Assembly (NCBI GenBank): GCA_008973525.1
Contig: WACJ01000306.1
Span: 331,568 to 395,567 of the forward strand
Direction: 5' to 3'
DNA from: Stenopsyche tienmushanensis
Lineage: Eukaryota > Arthropoda > Insecta > Trichoptera > Stenopsychidae
Length of the DNA: 64,000 nucleotides
Of this stretch, positions 14,351 to 24,989 are shown in pieces. The translations under genes were made by a program, and so were the position numbers. Position 1 is the stretch's first letter; the number at the start of each line of letters is the position of its first letter. The notes under the pieces were generated by a model that was not told where the DNA came from, did not search any database, and was given only the letters and a program-made list of their open reading frames with translations.

Positions 14351-14752
14351 TGTAACGATCCCTAAGCATTAGGGGATCGTATTAAAATTGTTCATTATGA
14401 ATTATATTTATACTATGAAGATCATCAATCCTTTCCAATATAACATGGGGATTAATATAGGAAAAAATATTTATTTTAATTTTATTACAACTAATATATT
14501 CAGACTTGGAATTAACTTTGGATTGATTGGTTTAAGATGCGAGTTCCTCCTAACTCAACTGTTCTAATAGAGTTGTTGTAAATGCGCGGTGTTATCTTTG
14601 GATAGGATTGCGATCATCGAAGATTGGCTAAAGGCCGATAAGTATTACCAGACCTTTGTTCCCGAATCTGGAACGAAGGGTCCATTTTCATTTCGTATCC
14701 ACGATCGACCTGAAATATTCGACTAGAAGTCGCTCAATTATAAGGAATTACA
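14351..14752. repeat. possible solo LTR
   Basis: The segment starts TGTAACGATCCC and ends AAGGAATTACA, the TG...CA form usual for LTRs, and is about 400 bp with locally higher complexity than its flanks. Just inside the left end is a short hairpin (ACGATCCCTAA GCA TTAGGGGATCGT). A convincing target-site duplication is not visible, because the flanks AGCTG and CGGAA differ, and no internal region or second copy is in the window. It may equally be some other repeat. Confidence 0.22.
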
Positions 14753-15419
14753 CGGAACTGAAAGGATTTTAATGAATACCGTACGTATGATACGATTTCG
14801 GATAGTATTTTTTTAATATAGAAAAATTATTTAAACTGCCCTAATTTTTTTTTGCAGAAATTGATAATAAAGATCGGGTAATTGGATAAGAATCATGATG
14901 AATGAATTTCGAATCGAATAATGTTGATTGTCCTTCTAGTGCCTTCTAGTATTTGCATATTTTTTCATTAGGATGTCACGAGACACCTTCAGCAGTCTAA
15001 TGCAGTTGTTGTTTCTAAGACAATAAACGCTGAAGCCACGCACAAAGTTTCTTAATATAAATTCTGTTTTGAAGTTTTCGAAACAATATATTGCTGTCTG
15101 TTTACCTTCATAAAAGTTTTAGCCACACGAGACAAATACAATGAAAATTTGGCCCGCGCTTATTAATATTTTCATGGGGGAATAAACTTTTCGTCACTTC
15201 TGAGACTGTGCCATTACACTCTCATGCATTTTTTATTTGGGTAAAACTTGTTACGAACAATTTTATATATTATGTTTATAAATCATATTTTCAAATTTGG
15301 TTTATCGTTATAGAATTTTTACATAATGGAATTTAGCTATCGACAAAGATTTATGATATTTTTGTGTTCGTCATACAAAGTTCTTATAAAAGCTTAAAAT
15401 TCTATTTTATAGTAAGCAC

Positions 15420-15700
15420 CCTAATCTCACATATGACATTTCTGTCAGTATTGTGGGTTGTCACGGACTCAAATACAGATTCTGTAAAGACTCCTACCAT
15501 ACCAATGATTTTGAGAGATCTTGATCTAGATTTAGATCTGTAAGACTACCATTTCAATCTAAAAAGCCAATATATTGATAGCCAATAAATAGAGTCGATA
15601 AAAAAAGTTAAGCAGGATTGGTCATGAGTGGCTGATTTTTTTAAATAATGATAATTTTGTCATTTGTCTATATGTCTTATTACTTAAAGATCCTTTTCAA
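15420..15700 (+). repeat. old, diverged copy of the tRNA-derived SINE
   Basis: Collinear blocks match the better preserved SINE at 40578. They are GGACTCAAATACAGATTCTG (B-box region), ACCATACCAATGATTTTGAG followed by AGATC, CAGGATTGGTCATGAGTGGC, and ATAATGATAATTTTG with CTTTTCAAATAATC. The A-box is no longer clear and the 3' part is lost, so this is an older insertion than the copy at 40.6 kb. Confidence 0.6.
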
Positions 15701-18290
15701 ATAATCTCACCGACCTATATTTTTAGAACTATTAACCACATAAAATCTCATATAGAGAAAATTAGTCTAATACGATAATATTTGTGTAAATATTTCCACA
15801 AGGCTGATTCTTTCTCATTTTGTTGTTTTGATATTACAAGTAAACAACATAACAGTCTGCCGCTATGATGTTGTTGCCAACAGTAAATAAATATTATATA
15901 AATATATTACACCTATAGGATGAAACTGTGTTGTAATTGCTTGTAATAAATAATACATGTACTTAATATTGCAATGCTTTGAAAGTTGAAATACTTTAAT
16001 CAAGTTCCCGCACTACAACTTTAAGCACGTCAATCGAAGCCCTAGCCACTTTGTATCGAAAGTAGACGACGATTATTGAATAACGATTAATTTAAGCTAC
16101 TCGTAGCCAAAAAGCTTTGTACATTTTAATTTAACGCCGGTATGTAGAATTATTCAGGTTTCGAAAATCGTTATCTATATATGCAACATCGAAAGCTAGG
16201 TAGACTGTAACATTCCTGATTTACATTCTATAAATGCTAACTGCAACAAAAATTAACTTCATAGAAATGAATACAAAATTCCGATCACTATAAACGATAT
16301 CACGAGTTATATTCGAAACATATTTTAACTTAAAAAAAAGAAATATTTTAAATAATTCAAGCATATTTTTAAACTGATATCTTTTTATTTGTTGAAATCA
16401 GCAAGCTCAAATGTCCGAACTTAATCTATAAATAGTTCAGTAGATGAAAATCTAAATGAAGTAATTATTGTCATATCTAATTATAAGATCTCCGCTTGAA
16501 ATATTAAAATCATCAAAACACATGCAAATACACAATGATAATAGTTTGGAGAAACGAGTGGCCATAAAAAAACAAAGATCTACTCAGGCCATGGATTTTG
16601 CTACAGTGATCCTAAAATATGCTATAAAATCTTGTTAAATGTTAAAATAAACCACACGAATATTATTTTTTTTATATTTTGGGAACAAAATATGCTCAAA
16701 TGGGGTTCCACGGATTACATAAGTTGGAGAAAAGCTGACTTTGAGTAATAAAAAAAGTTTAAAAAAAATAACAAAAGGATTTAAAATTTCTTTTTGAAAC
16801 ATTCATTAAATGTATTCTTTAGATTTAAAGCGATATCATCTTTTAAGATGAATTTGCATACTTTTTAAATAAATATTACCACACTGGTTATTGATAAATA
16901 ATTGATATGCTTGATATGATATACGTAACAAATGATAAGCTGACATCGATACCGGACATGGGAGCTCTGTTATTGTACGGTTGCTATAATACATTGCAGA
17001 ATACCCAAAATATATTTGTACGATAACATTTGTTGGATTCGCTTTGTAAATTTAACTTTTAATTACGTCGATATTTTCAAATACATTTAAATCAACACAG
17101 ATGTTGATATATGTGTAATTTCAAAATATTTGAATTTAAGTTAGTGAATGTATAAAGGACTTATATTTTCATCTGAAGTATCTGTGTACTTTGCCGAAAG
17201 TAAATAGCGTGTATTTATGTTTTGTTTAAATTTCGCGATGTTCAGTAGTTTCAAAGGTCGTATAATATTATAAACATATTTACACGTGCAGGGATGATAT
17301 TCATGGTATTCGTAAAATTACACCACTTCATAAAACAAACTCCATTGGATGTTTAATGTAAGACGTATGATGTTTGTTGATTAATGAGCATCATTTATTT
17401 TAATTTTTATTCGAGAAAAATAATTGACGTTAAAGATCGAAAGAAACAATAAACTCAAAAGTTTTTCCGGAGCGCAAATATTTTTTTGGGGGTTGTATAA
17501 TTGAGATGTGTTCAAATGAATCCCAAAAATTAAAATGAATTTTAGATACTTTGTTTTTTTTAATTTGAATTTAAATTATTTGCAAGGTCAAAAAGACTTC
17601 CATTTACATTTCCATAAATGTTTTTCAATTAAAGTCAAATAGGTTTTTTTTAATTAAAGTATTTTTATGGTTATCATGCAGGTAGAACCTTATTTAATTT
17701 AATTAAAAACGTGACAGAATTTAAATATAATTTCCCATAAACAATGTCATCTATTGCCTAATTAAAGTAAAAAAGCAGTATAAATACGCGAAAATTCTCG
17801 TCGAAGTGTATATACATTTATTTCAGGGCAGGTTAAATTATTTAATATCGGAAAAGGCTCACCATTTTATCGACTCCCGAAGAGATTAGTCCATGGGTGA
17901 ACCTGAAGAAGAAACTCGCGCGCGAAAAAGTTTTAACACGTGTTAACGAAAGTATCGGCACGTGTCATGACACGTCCGTTCGGCGCTGGGGCGACCGGCG
18001 GACTACCTCACTTTGGAGCGCATCTCCGATCTGATCCTACCCGCTTCTCTCCCTAGGGGTAATATTAGCAACCCCACTGGCTAATGGTACCCTATGTATT
18101 CTGTTTAGCGCTCTTCATTCTCGACGCCCAGCGTCATATTACTCGTCCTTACTTTTCGGCATGCACTTTAAATGTCGATCTTCTCTATGAGATGTCTCTT
18201 TGCTAGATTGAGGACATAAAAGAAGAAACGTCATCAATTGTAATTCGATTTCCTTCTGAGACCAAATAGAAAAATATATTTACAATATTG
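15701..18290. other. non-coding stretch; GC-richer from 17860
   Basis: 15701-17860 is plain AT-rich DNA with nothing recognised. From about 17860 to 18290 the composition shifts towards GC and small E-box-like palindromes occur (ACACGTGT near 17937, CACGTGTCATGACACGT near 17960). No open frame is visible. It abuts the LINE cluster and may be an unrecognised part of a repeat. Confidence 0.4.
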
Positions 18291-18299
18291 TTCATTCTA

Positions 18300-18735
18300 G
18301 CGATCTCTAGGGTTCAATGCTCTCGTGGTTCTTGTGGTGGCGCCTATAGCCCTATCGCCGGCAGCCGACTTGTCGGCATTTTCGTCTGTCCTGGGCCTCC
18401 TCCCTCGTTGCCCAGGCCCAGACGAGCGGAGTCTTTTTCTATTTAACTAGTCCAGCATAGCCGATTTCTTCCGACTGGTCTATTGCCACTCGGTCGGAAG
18501 TCCAAGACGGCTCGGGGGACTCGGTGTGACGGCATCCGTGCCACATGACCTGCCCAATGGAGACGGCGGCGAAGGACGAAGCTAGTAATAGTCGCCTCGC
18601 CGTACATGTCCATGACCTCGCGATTGGACCTCATGGTTTCTATTCCTGAAGTTTCATCCCGGAGAGTTCCGAAATTTTTTCTCAACATTTTCCTCTCGAA
18701 CATCTCGAGGCGCATCGCGTCCCGAGCGGTCATGT
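18300..18735 (-). pseudogene. non-LTR retrotransposon 3' end (endonuclease-RT protein C-terminus), copy 1
   Basis: The minus-strand open stretch 18733-18443 reads AMRLEMFERKMLRKNFG, then LHWAGHVARMPSHRVPRAVL, then NRPVGRNRLCW. These are the conserved landmarks after the reverse transcriptase domain in arthropod endonuclease-RT LINEs (typically ERKMLRR, RWAGHVARM, RPVGRPRLRW). The frame stops at 18443 within the C-terminus. The remaining sequence to about 18300 is the GC-rich 3' region and shares the block CGTCTGTCCTGGGCCTCCTC with copy 2. It is 5'-truncated: the endonuclease and polymerase domains are absent. I do not assign the clade firmly (RTE-like or R4/Dong-like). Confidence 0.8.
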
Positions 18736-18789
18736 TTCACCCCCGTAAACCACTACCAGTCTAATCAATATTTTAATTTTAATTTTACT

Positions 18790-19190
18790 TATTTACTTAC
18801 TTAAGGTGGCTCCTGCAGCCCTATAAGAGAGTCCCGGCCACCGACAACGCTTGTCGCCATTTTCGTCTGTCCTGGGCCTCCTCCCTCCAATTTCCCAGGC
18901 CCAGACGTGCGGCGTTTTTTTTGACCTGATCAGCCCAGCGTAGTCGAAGTCTTCCGACGGGTCTACTGCCATTCGGCTCCGAATTCGGAATGGTTCGAGG
19001 GACTACTCGACGGCATCCATATGGCCCGCCCATCGGAGCCGGCGGGTTCTGATGAAGTTTGGTAATCTCAATATCATTTATGTTGACTTCAGGTGATTCT
19101 CCCAGGACCGTCGACTCGCCGCCGAGAAGATTTTTAAAATATCTAAACACCCGAGAACATTCTGTATCCCGACCAACAAAACTCACCATT
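18790..19190 (-). pseudogene. same LINE family, C-terminus and 3' end, copy 2
   Basis: The minus-strand frame 19189-18821 ends with SRPVGRLRLRWADQVKKNAA and WREEAQDRRKWRQAL, the standard terminal motif of endonuclease-RT LINEs. The upstream part (EVNINDIEITKLHQNPPAP) is partly scrambled. The 3' region shares near-identical blocks with copy 1 (GTCCTGGGCCTCCTCCCTC, CCCAGGCCCAGACG). A short TTAC/TTAAG-type simple repeat at 18783-18806 marks the 3' tail boundary between the two copies. Confidence 0.8.
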
Positions 19191-19249
19191 TTTTATCCAG
19201 TCGAGTCACCACGACATGGCAAGCAGAAAACGTCACTTCGCCAATCCCA

Positions 19250-19745
19250 CGACAAGTTTGGCCTTCCTCTTCACACGGATGTAAGCATCCCTGCTCACAC
19301 CCGTAGGAGAGCGAAGCCGTGACACTCTCGGGCGCTTCTCTCTCCGACGGCGCGCCTACAGCCCTCGGACTTTCTCGCCTCCGAGACTCCGACGCAAGTC
19401 TCTGCTGCCTCGCGCACGACGGTCTCGATCTCCTTCCACGTTATCTCGACCTGGTCGCTGCTCGATCTGCTCTCGTCCGAAACCCTCGCCTCGAAAGACT
19501 CCGACACGCGCCTCGCGAATTCTCCACGTACTCCCTGATCCCTCAGAGCATCAATGTTCCAATTTTTTTTGAACATTTTACACTATTATAATTTGCTCTG
19601 ATTGTATATTTTATTCTTAAGAGACAACGGTCGGAGTCGCAGTCCGCCCCGCGCATCGTTCTGACATCCGCCACACCTCTTCTGTGTCTCTTGTCTTCCA
19701 ACACGTGGTCAATCTGATTTCGGGTGACCCCGTCGGCAGAGCACT
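19250..19745 (-). pseudogene. LINE endonuclease C-terminus and linker to the RT domain
   Basis: The minus strand from 19745 reads TRNQIDHVLEDKRHRRGVAD, then VRTMRGADCDSDRCLL. This is the end of the apurinic-like endonuclease (EEP) domain, with the catalytic-type SDH motif changed to SDR in this copy. A frameshift near 19570 leads to FKKNWNIDALRDQGVRGEFA and ITWKEIETVVREAAETCVGV, the variable linker before reverse transcriptase in this LINE type. The RT domain that should follow is deleted, and the next recognisable piece is the C-terminus at 19190. So 19745-18790 is probably one internally deleted element. Confidence 0.75.
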
Positions 19746-19749
19746 ACGT

Positions 19750-20167
19750 GTATTTTTTTAAACTTAACTTCATTTATAAATTCTATACCGTCTAATAAAA
19801 TTTATTTTCAGACTCTCATACTATGTAATTAAAATCATATTTTGCCAAAAAAATCGTAGTATGAACAAATATATGTTTTTGTCATTACATATTTTCTTAT
19901 TTTCAATTTTCTCCATATTTTTCTTATTGCTGAGCGTGTATTGACAATTTACTTTGCACTGACATTTTGCCTTTATTTTTTTGTAGCATCTGAATTGTTG
20001 TTTCGTTAAAATTAAATGAAATATCTTATGTATTGTTCTTTTTTATATTTTTATTTAAAAAATATAGAAAATACAAGAAAATAAAGGCAAAGTGTTTGTG
20101 AATACCTACATAAAGACTGGGTAAATCTTATAGTGACAGCTTTTCTACCACTAAGAGTTGATTTGAC
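19750..20167. other. AT-rich DNA, nothing recognised
   Basis: No coding or repeat signal was recognised between the LINE cluster and the TTAA-flanked MITE. Confidence 0.5.
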
Positions 20168-20171
20168 TTAA

Positions 20172-20244
20172 CCCTTTCAGACCTGGCGTGCTCAATTGTA
20201 GACATAAATATATTTTTTTATATTCTCCTTATTATACTTTAGAC
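20172..20244 (+). repeat. left half of a TTAA-flanked (piggyBac-type) MITE, split by the hAT element
   Basis: It starts after TTAA (20168-20171) with CCCTTTCAGACCTGGCGTGC and runs to CTTTAGAC. The right half lies 4.7 kb away at 24912-24973, ending in CTGAAAGAG before TTAA. TTAA target duplication and a C-rich terminal triplet are typical of piggyBac-class elements. A relative with uninterrupted sequence is at 35046-35286. CTTTAGAC at 20237-20244 is the hAT target duplication. Confidence 0.75.
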
Positions 20245-20569
20245 CAGTGTTTCTCAACCGGTGCACCGCGGTGCACTGGTGCACTGCGAGCTTATTGCAA
20301 GTGCACCGCGAAAAAAATGGTAAAAACGAAAAATTCTGCAAAACAGTGAAAACCGAAAAAGTCTTTGGCGAAATTATGAAAGTCAACGAAAGAGTTAATG
20401 TAATTTTGAATTAGCCAAATCAATTGCGCGTATGTTAACCGTTTAACGTAGACTTTGGGTATTCTACGTCAGAAGCTCTATGAACGGAGGTAACTGGGAC
20501 TGGTCGACAGAAGCAAGACGAACATAACTGGGCCCCGGTATTCAGCTGAGAGTTCTCGCCTACGTTACA

Positions 20570-20776
20570 ATGGATACATTTATTACCAAACGAAATCGTG
20601 AATCAGACCAAAATATTAATGACACAGGGAGTACAAGTGAAACAAGTAGTGACGATATTACTAGAAATCATACGTCTCATACAAAGGAAAATGTATCCAG
20701 TAAAATCAGAAAAAATAATCGACAATATTCTGAAGAATATTTATGTTTCGGTTTTACGTATTTTTACGCATTATGT
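20570..20776 (+). pseudogene. hAT transposase N-terminal fragment
   Basis: The frame opens MDTFITKRNRESDQN and includes NNRQYSEEYLCFGFTY. The opening and the YxEEYLxFGFT block are hallmarks of ZBED5/SCAND3-like hAT proteins at the start of the BED-type region. The frame closes after about 70 codons where the element is interrupted, and nothing resembling the rest of the BED finger follows. It lies 325 bp inside the left hAT terminus, as expected for the transposase start. Confidence 0.75.
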
Positions 20777-21798
20777 ATTTAACTCAAAGTATGAGTATAT
20801 TTGAAAACTTCGGTATTTCGGATTGATATTGCGCTATTCGAAAGACTTACCTAAAACAAAGAATTTAAACATTCATTAGACCAAATATTTTGTGTGTATA
20901 TTTTAGATGACAAATTAAATGATAGCTCAAATTTATCTTGTAAATCTTATTATCCTTACCTGAGAGCTCTTACTGCATGAATTTTGAAGTCCTGGACACC
21001 TTTGGAATTTGGCTCACCAGCAGTTCTTTTGAACCACACTGTACAATTTTTCACAACGTCTATCTAAACTTAAGACTGTTGATTGATCAAGGCTGGTCGA
21101 TTTCGTAATCAAACAATTGCGGATTGCTTTTATATTAAACACGATTTCATACCTGAAATTAAATATTTGACACATTTTAGTCCAATTATTTAGCTGATGA
21201 TATATTTTTAAAATGATATATGATGTATTTTAATCTAAGGAAAAATTTATGCTTAATGAAGCTTTTAGCTATGAAATGCTAAATGAATCACTTCCGAATA
21301 TCGTATTTTACATATACATTTGAATGTTAGTCGTGACTTTAAAAAAATGATACAAAAATCGGACCTAAATCCTACATCTTAAAATAGACATCTTGATTTT
21401 CCAATCCACTATGACTATTATTTCCGATCTGTGTTCTTGAAATCTCAATGCAATTGTTCAACATTAAACATTTCGATAATAAGCCTAATAATCGTATTAC
21501 AATATACTTAAAAACTATGGCTACTTGCCTCAATATTTTAGCTGCATGACGATCAGGATACAGTCTGGAACATGGATCACATTCCGGAACGGCACTGTAT
21601 TAAAAAATATCACTTAACATACGCACATGCACATCCTAACCTGTCAAAATAAAATATAGTTCTGCACCGAATATTGTTGCATAGCATAAACTCGACGCCT
21701 AAACTGGACGGACAAATTGAAACGCATTTATGACAAATTATTAATATTTATAAGAAAAACTATTTTTTTAAAATCATGGGATTAAATAAGCTGCTGCG

Positions 21799-21892
21799 AT
21801 ATATTCCCAAAAATATTATTTTTCAAAAAAAATCACCATCCTTTTCGTTGCATAAATATATTATTTTTTAAAAATATTTTTGGGAATATATC
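21799..21892. repeat. perfect 20-bp inverted repeat with 54-bp loop
   Basis: GATATATTCCCAAAAATATT at 21799-21818 is the exact reverse complement of 21873-21892. It lies inside the unidentified 1.6-kb part of the hAT element and may be the ends of a tiny foldback element or a chance hairpin in AT-rich DNA. Confidence 0.7.
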
Positions 21893-22417
21893 AAAAGAGC
21901 TCATCTCAGAGAGAATCTCATGCATTCTTTCAATAGTTTTTCATAATAATTTACATTTAGTATTAATACATTTATATTCGTACGCTCAGTTGAGCCGTCG
22001 AATTGAGCTAGGCGACAATCAGTGCGTGTTCGGTTCTTAGGTTATACGGTTTGGCTTAATCGTCAGAGGGATAAAGTGCAGTGTTGTTCCAGAATGCGTC
22101 CCGTACTCCAGGATCTATCCTGAACGTCATGCAGCGTCGATACTCAGGCAAGTGTTTTGTGCTGCGACTTATAGTAAATTGGAGGTCCTTGATGTCTATT
22201 TTAAGATGTAGGATTTAAAGCCGATAAATTATGTTTTTTTTAAAGCCACGATAAACTTTTGATTTTATTGTCACAATAGACTCTTACATTGAGTGCGGAA
22301 TAAGATGTCGATGGTTGAATACAGTAGGATGGTTTCAATGGGTATCTGATGAGCTGTGCGCCTGGTCGTGGCGGAATCTTCAAATCGTCATGCAGTCTGA
22401 CCGCTGAGGAAAGATTC

Positions 22418-23565
22418 ATAATCATCATCATCATCATCAGTCTGTGTTCGTCCACCGTTGAACGCATGAGTCTTCATCCCTCTCGATCCTCCGCTTTCCG
22501 CATCCAGCTTCGTCCTGCTATTCTTTCGATGTCGTCAGTCTTACAGGGGTCTCCACTCCAACACTTTTTTTCCCCATCGACCGTCGTTTCTTCGACAAAT
22601 TTGTCTCCCCCATTGCCACTTAAGTGTTTCAATTCTTTCAATAGCGTCTACTACTCGAGTTCTTCTTCGGATATCCTCGTTTCTGATTCCATATTATAAA
22701 GACACTCCGAGCATAGATCTCTCTATGGCACGCTGGGAAAACTTTATTCTGTGTAAAATGCCTGATATTAGATTCCACGTCTTCGTGGGTTAACACTGGG
22801 ATGATGCGTTGGTTAAATGCTGCCATCCCAGTGGTATTCGTCTGTCTATTACTTGTCCCAGATAAGTGTATTCATTTTCAACCTCAATTTGTGTTCCCCC
22901 AATGGATATCGCCCCGAAGGTCTGAGAATTGTGACTATTTATCATGGCTTCGATTTTATCCATGTTCATTTTCAGACAAATTTTACTTGATACTTCGTTT
23001 AGGTCTTGGAGCATGTCTTTCAGACGCAAGCTTTTCAGACGATTCGGCTATTAATACTATGTCACAATTGTGTGTTGTCAATACCGTGTCGGCACTTTTT
23101 CCAATATAGCAGTTTAAACACATCTTCCAAAGCGTTTATGATAAGCTTGGGAGATAGTTTATATTACAGCGTTGTAGTGAGTCTAAAACTGCCCAAGAAA
23201 GACAGTGGCTGATTATATTTTTCGGTTTTCTGGATGATTTGTCTTAGTATGTGGATATGCTCGATGATACTAAAGCCTTTTCTAAATCCAGCCTGTTCTC
23301 GAGGTTGAAATTTGTCAAATCGATCTGCCAGCCTATTAGTTTTAACTCTAGAGAATACTTTATATATAAATGGGAGAGAAGCGAAATTGGACAATAGTTC
23401 TTAAGCAATGAATTGTCTCCTTTTTTAAAAAGTAATACACTCCAGGCCTTCGGGGCTTCCCTATGTACCCTGTTAAAGAGTTAAGATTTAGCTGTTGGAA
23501 TTTGTAGAGATGGTGCTCCTTCAATGATAGGCTCAATCAACGGATTTGTTACCCTTGCAAAGTAA
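22418..23565 (-). pseudogene. 5'-truncated non-LTR retrotransposon inserted in the hAT gene
   Basis: Reading down from 23565, the minus strand gives HREAPKAWSVLLFKKGDNSL, then PFIYKVFSRVKTNRLADRFD and QPREQAGFRKGFSIIEHIH, the fingers of a LINE reverse transcriptase. Next come LQDLNEVSSKICLKMNMDKI and EVENEYTYLGQVIDRRIPLG (C-terminal to the YADD region, which is deleted). The end has a DDIERIAGRSWMRKAEDREG-like terminus and a (CAT/ATG)n tail at about 22419-22440. The craniofacial-development-protein-2-like endonuclease-RT family has this layout, with a trinucleotide 3' tail. hAT coding sequence resumes at 23567, so the 5' junction is sharp. Multiple frameshifts show that it is dead. Confidence 0.8.
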
Positions 23566-23566
23566 T

Positions 23567-24543
23567 GAAACCCTAATATTATAATTATGCACTGTTTTTT
23601 GCATAGAGAATCTTTAGTTTCGAAAACATTACCAGCAGCACTAAAACATGTACTAGATCAAGTTGTAAATATAGTGAATTTCATAAAATCAAGACCTTTA
23701 AAAACACGCATGTTTAAAAATCTTTACATTTCTCTGGAAGTAAGTACGAGCGTTTGCTTTTTCACACTGAAGTCAGGTGGTTATTTAGGAGTAAAGTTTT
23801 ATGTCTATTCATAGAACTTAAGAATAAATTGTTAATCTTTATTCGAAATGAAGATATGGATGATTTTTGTAAAACGTCTTCAGAATAATGATTGGTGTGC
23901 TAAAGTGGCATATTTAGCAGATATTTTCAATTACTTAAATAAAGTTAACACAAACGTTCTAAGGAAAAACGATTTTTTTTTAGCATCCATTGACAAAATT
24001 ACAGGATTTTTGAAAAAAATAACTCGAAAATAGAAAAAAATTAGATATGTTAACTTCACTTAACGAAAACATTCCCGAGGGAATTGTTTCTGTAATAATA
24101 GAACATTTAACTTTATTGGAAGAAAATATTGCACGTTATTTTCCTTCCTTAAATAGAGAATATATGACTGGATTCGAAATCCATTTGTTACGATTGATAA
24201 ATCGTATTGTGAATTTTGAAGAAGAAGAATTAGACTCATTGTCGACTGATCGTACTCTAAAAATAAAATTTTTCGAAATGACAATAGAGGACCTTTGGAT
24301 TTCTGTCCAAGAAGAATATCCAGCTCTTTACACGAAGGCACTGAAATTTTTTTTATAGTTTCCGACATCATATTTGTGTAAGCTCGGTTTTTCAACAATA
24401 ACTAATATGAAAACTAAAAAACGAGAAATATTTACGAATTTAGACGAAGAATTGAGGGTAGCTCTATCAAATATTCGACCTAAAATTTATGATATCTGCA
24501 AAAGCCAACAAGCTCAGGTAGCATATTCATTGATTTTTGATTG
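23567..24543 (+). pseudogene. hAT transposase C-terminal part
   Basis: Three consecutive open stretches read MHCFLHRESLVSKTLPAALK with VVNIVNFIKSRPLKTRMF, then NDWCAKVAYLADIFNYLNKV, then ENIARYFPSLNREYMTGFEI. The last coding part, after a frameshift at about 24358, gives CKLGFSTITNMKTKKREIFT followed by NLDEELRVALSN. These blocks occur in the same order in ZBED5/SCAND3/FAM200-like hAT proteins, the last being the C-terminal dimerisation region. At least three frameshifts or stops separate them. The terminus lies about 370 bp from the right end of the element. Confidence 0.85.
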
Positions 24544-24911
24544 ATCATATAACTTCTATTGTGTTAAGCAGGGACATCATTTTGGGTGGACAACGAAAAA
24601 AAAACACCCCCTCCCCCAACCTAGATTTACCACCTAAAGAGAGCAAATATTTTTAATGAAACGCGTATAAATATAAAATTGTTTCTAGGGAAAAATTAAC
24701 TAACTAAATATATTTTCAATGTTAAACATTTTTTATATAATTTGAAATAATTTATAAAAAAAATATGTAAAAAAATGGTAGATAAATATTATTTTTTTAA
24801 ATATGTAATAAAAATTATGTCTATGTATACAAATTTTTTCGACTTCTTAATTCTGGTGCACCGCCACTTTTTCCCATGGTCAAAAGTGCACCGTGACTTC
24901 AAAAAGGTCTG

Positions 24912-24973
24912 CTTTAGACACATGGAATTTACAAAATCTATCGGACGAAAAAAATAATTCAGTTCTGAAAGAG
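24912..24973 (+). repeat. right half of the split TTAA MITE
   Basis: It begins with the second copy of CTTTAGAC, continues ACATGGAATTTACAAAATCT and ends TTCTGAAAGAG before TTAA (24974-24977). It aligns directly with 35111-35172 and 35222-35286. Together with 20172-20244 it reconstitutes a MITE of about 130 bp. Confidence 0.75.
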
Positions 24974-24989
24974 TTAAAAAAGCGACGAT

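Larger units (their letters stand above)
20245..24911 (+). mobile_element. hAT-superfamily DNA transposon (4667 bp), degraded and containing a LINE
   Basis: The left end is CAGTGTTTCTCAACCGGTGC and the right end reads inwards as CAGACCTTTTTGAAG. Exact 8-bp copies of CTTTAGAC flank it at 20237-20244 and 24912-24919, the duplication length hAT transposases produce. Subterminal GTGCACCG motifs occur near both ends (20261-20312 and 24855-24893). Inside are N-terminal and C-terminal pieces of a ZBED5/SCAND3-like transposase on the plus strand. The middle of the gene is missing, and its place is taken by a minus-strand LINE (22418-23565) plus about 1.6 kb of unidentified AT-rich DNA (20785-22417). 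The paralogous empty site at 35111-35118 confirms the boundaries. Confidence 0.9.

Noticed and set aside
22240..22467. Minus-strand ORF with a poly-Met run
   Set aside because: The Met run is the translated trinucleotide tail of the LINE insertion, not a protein feature.
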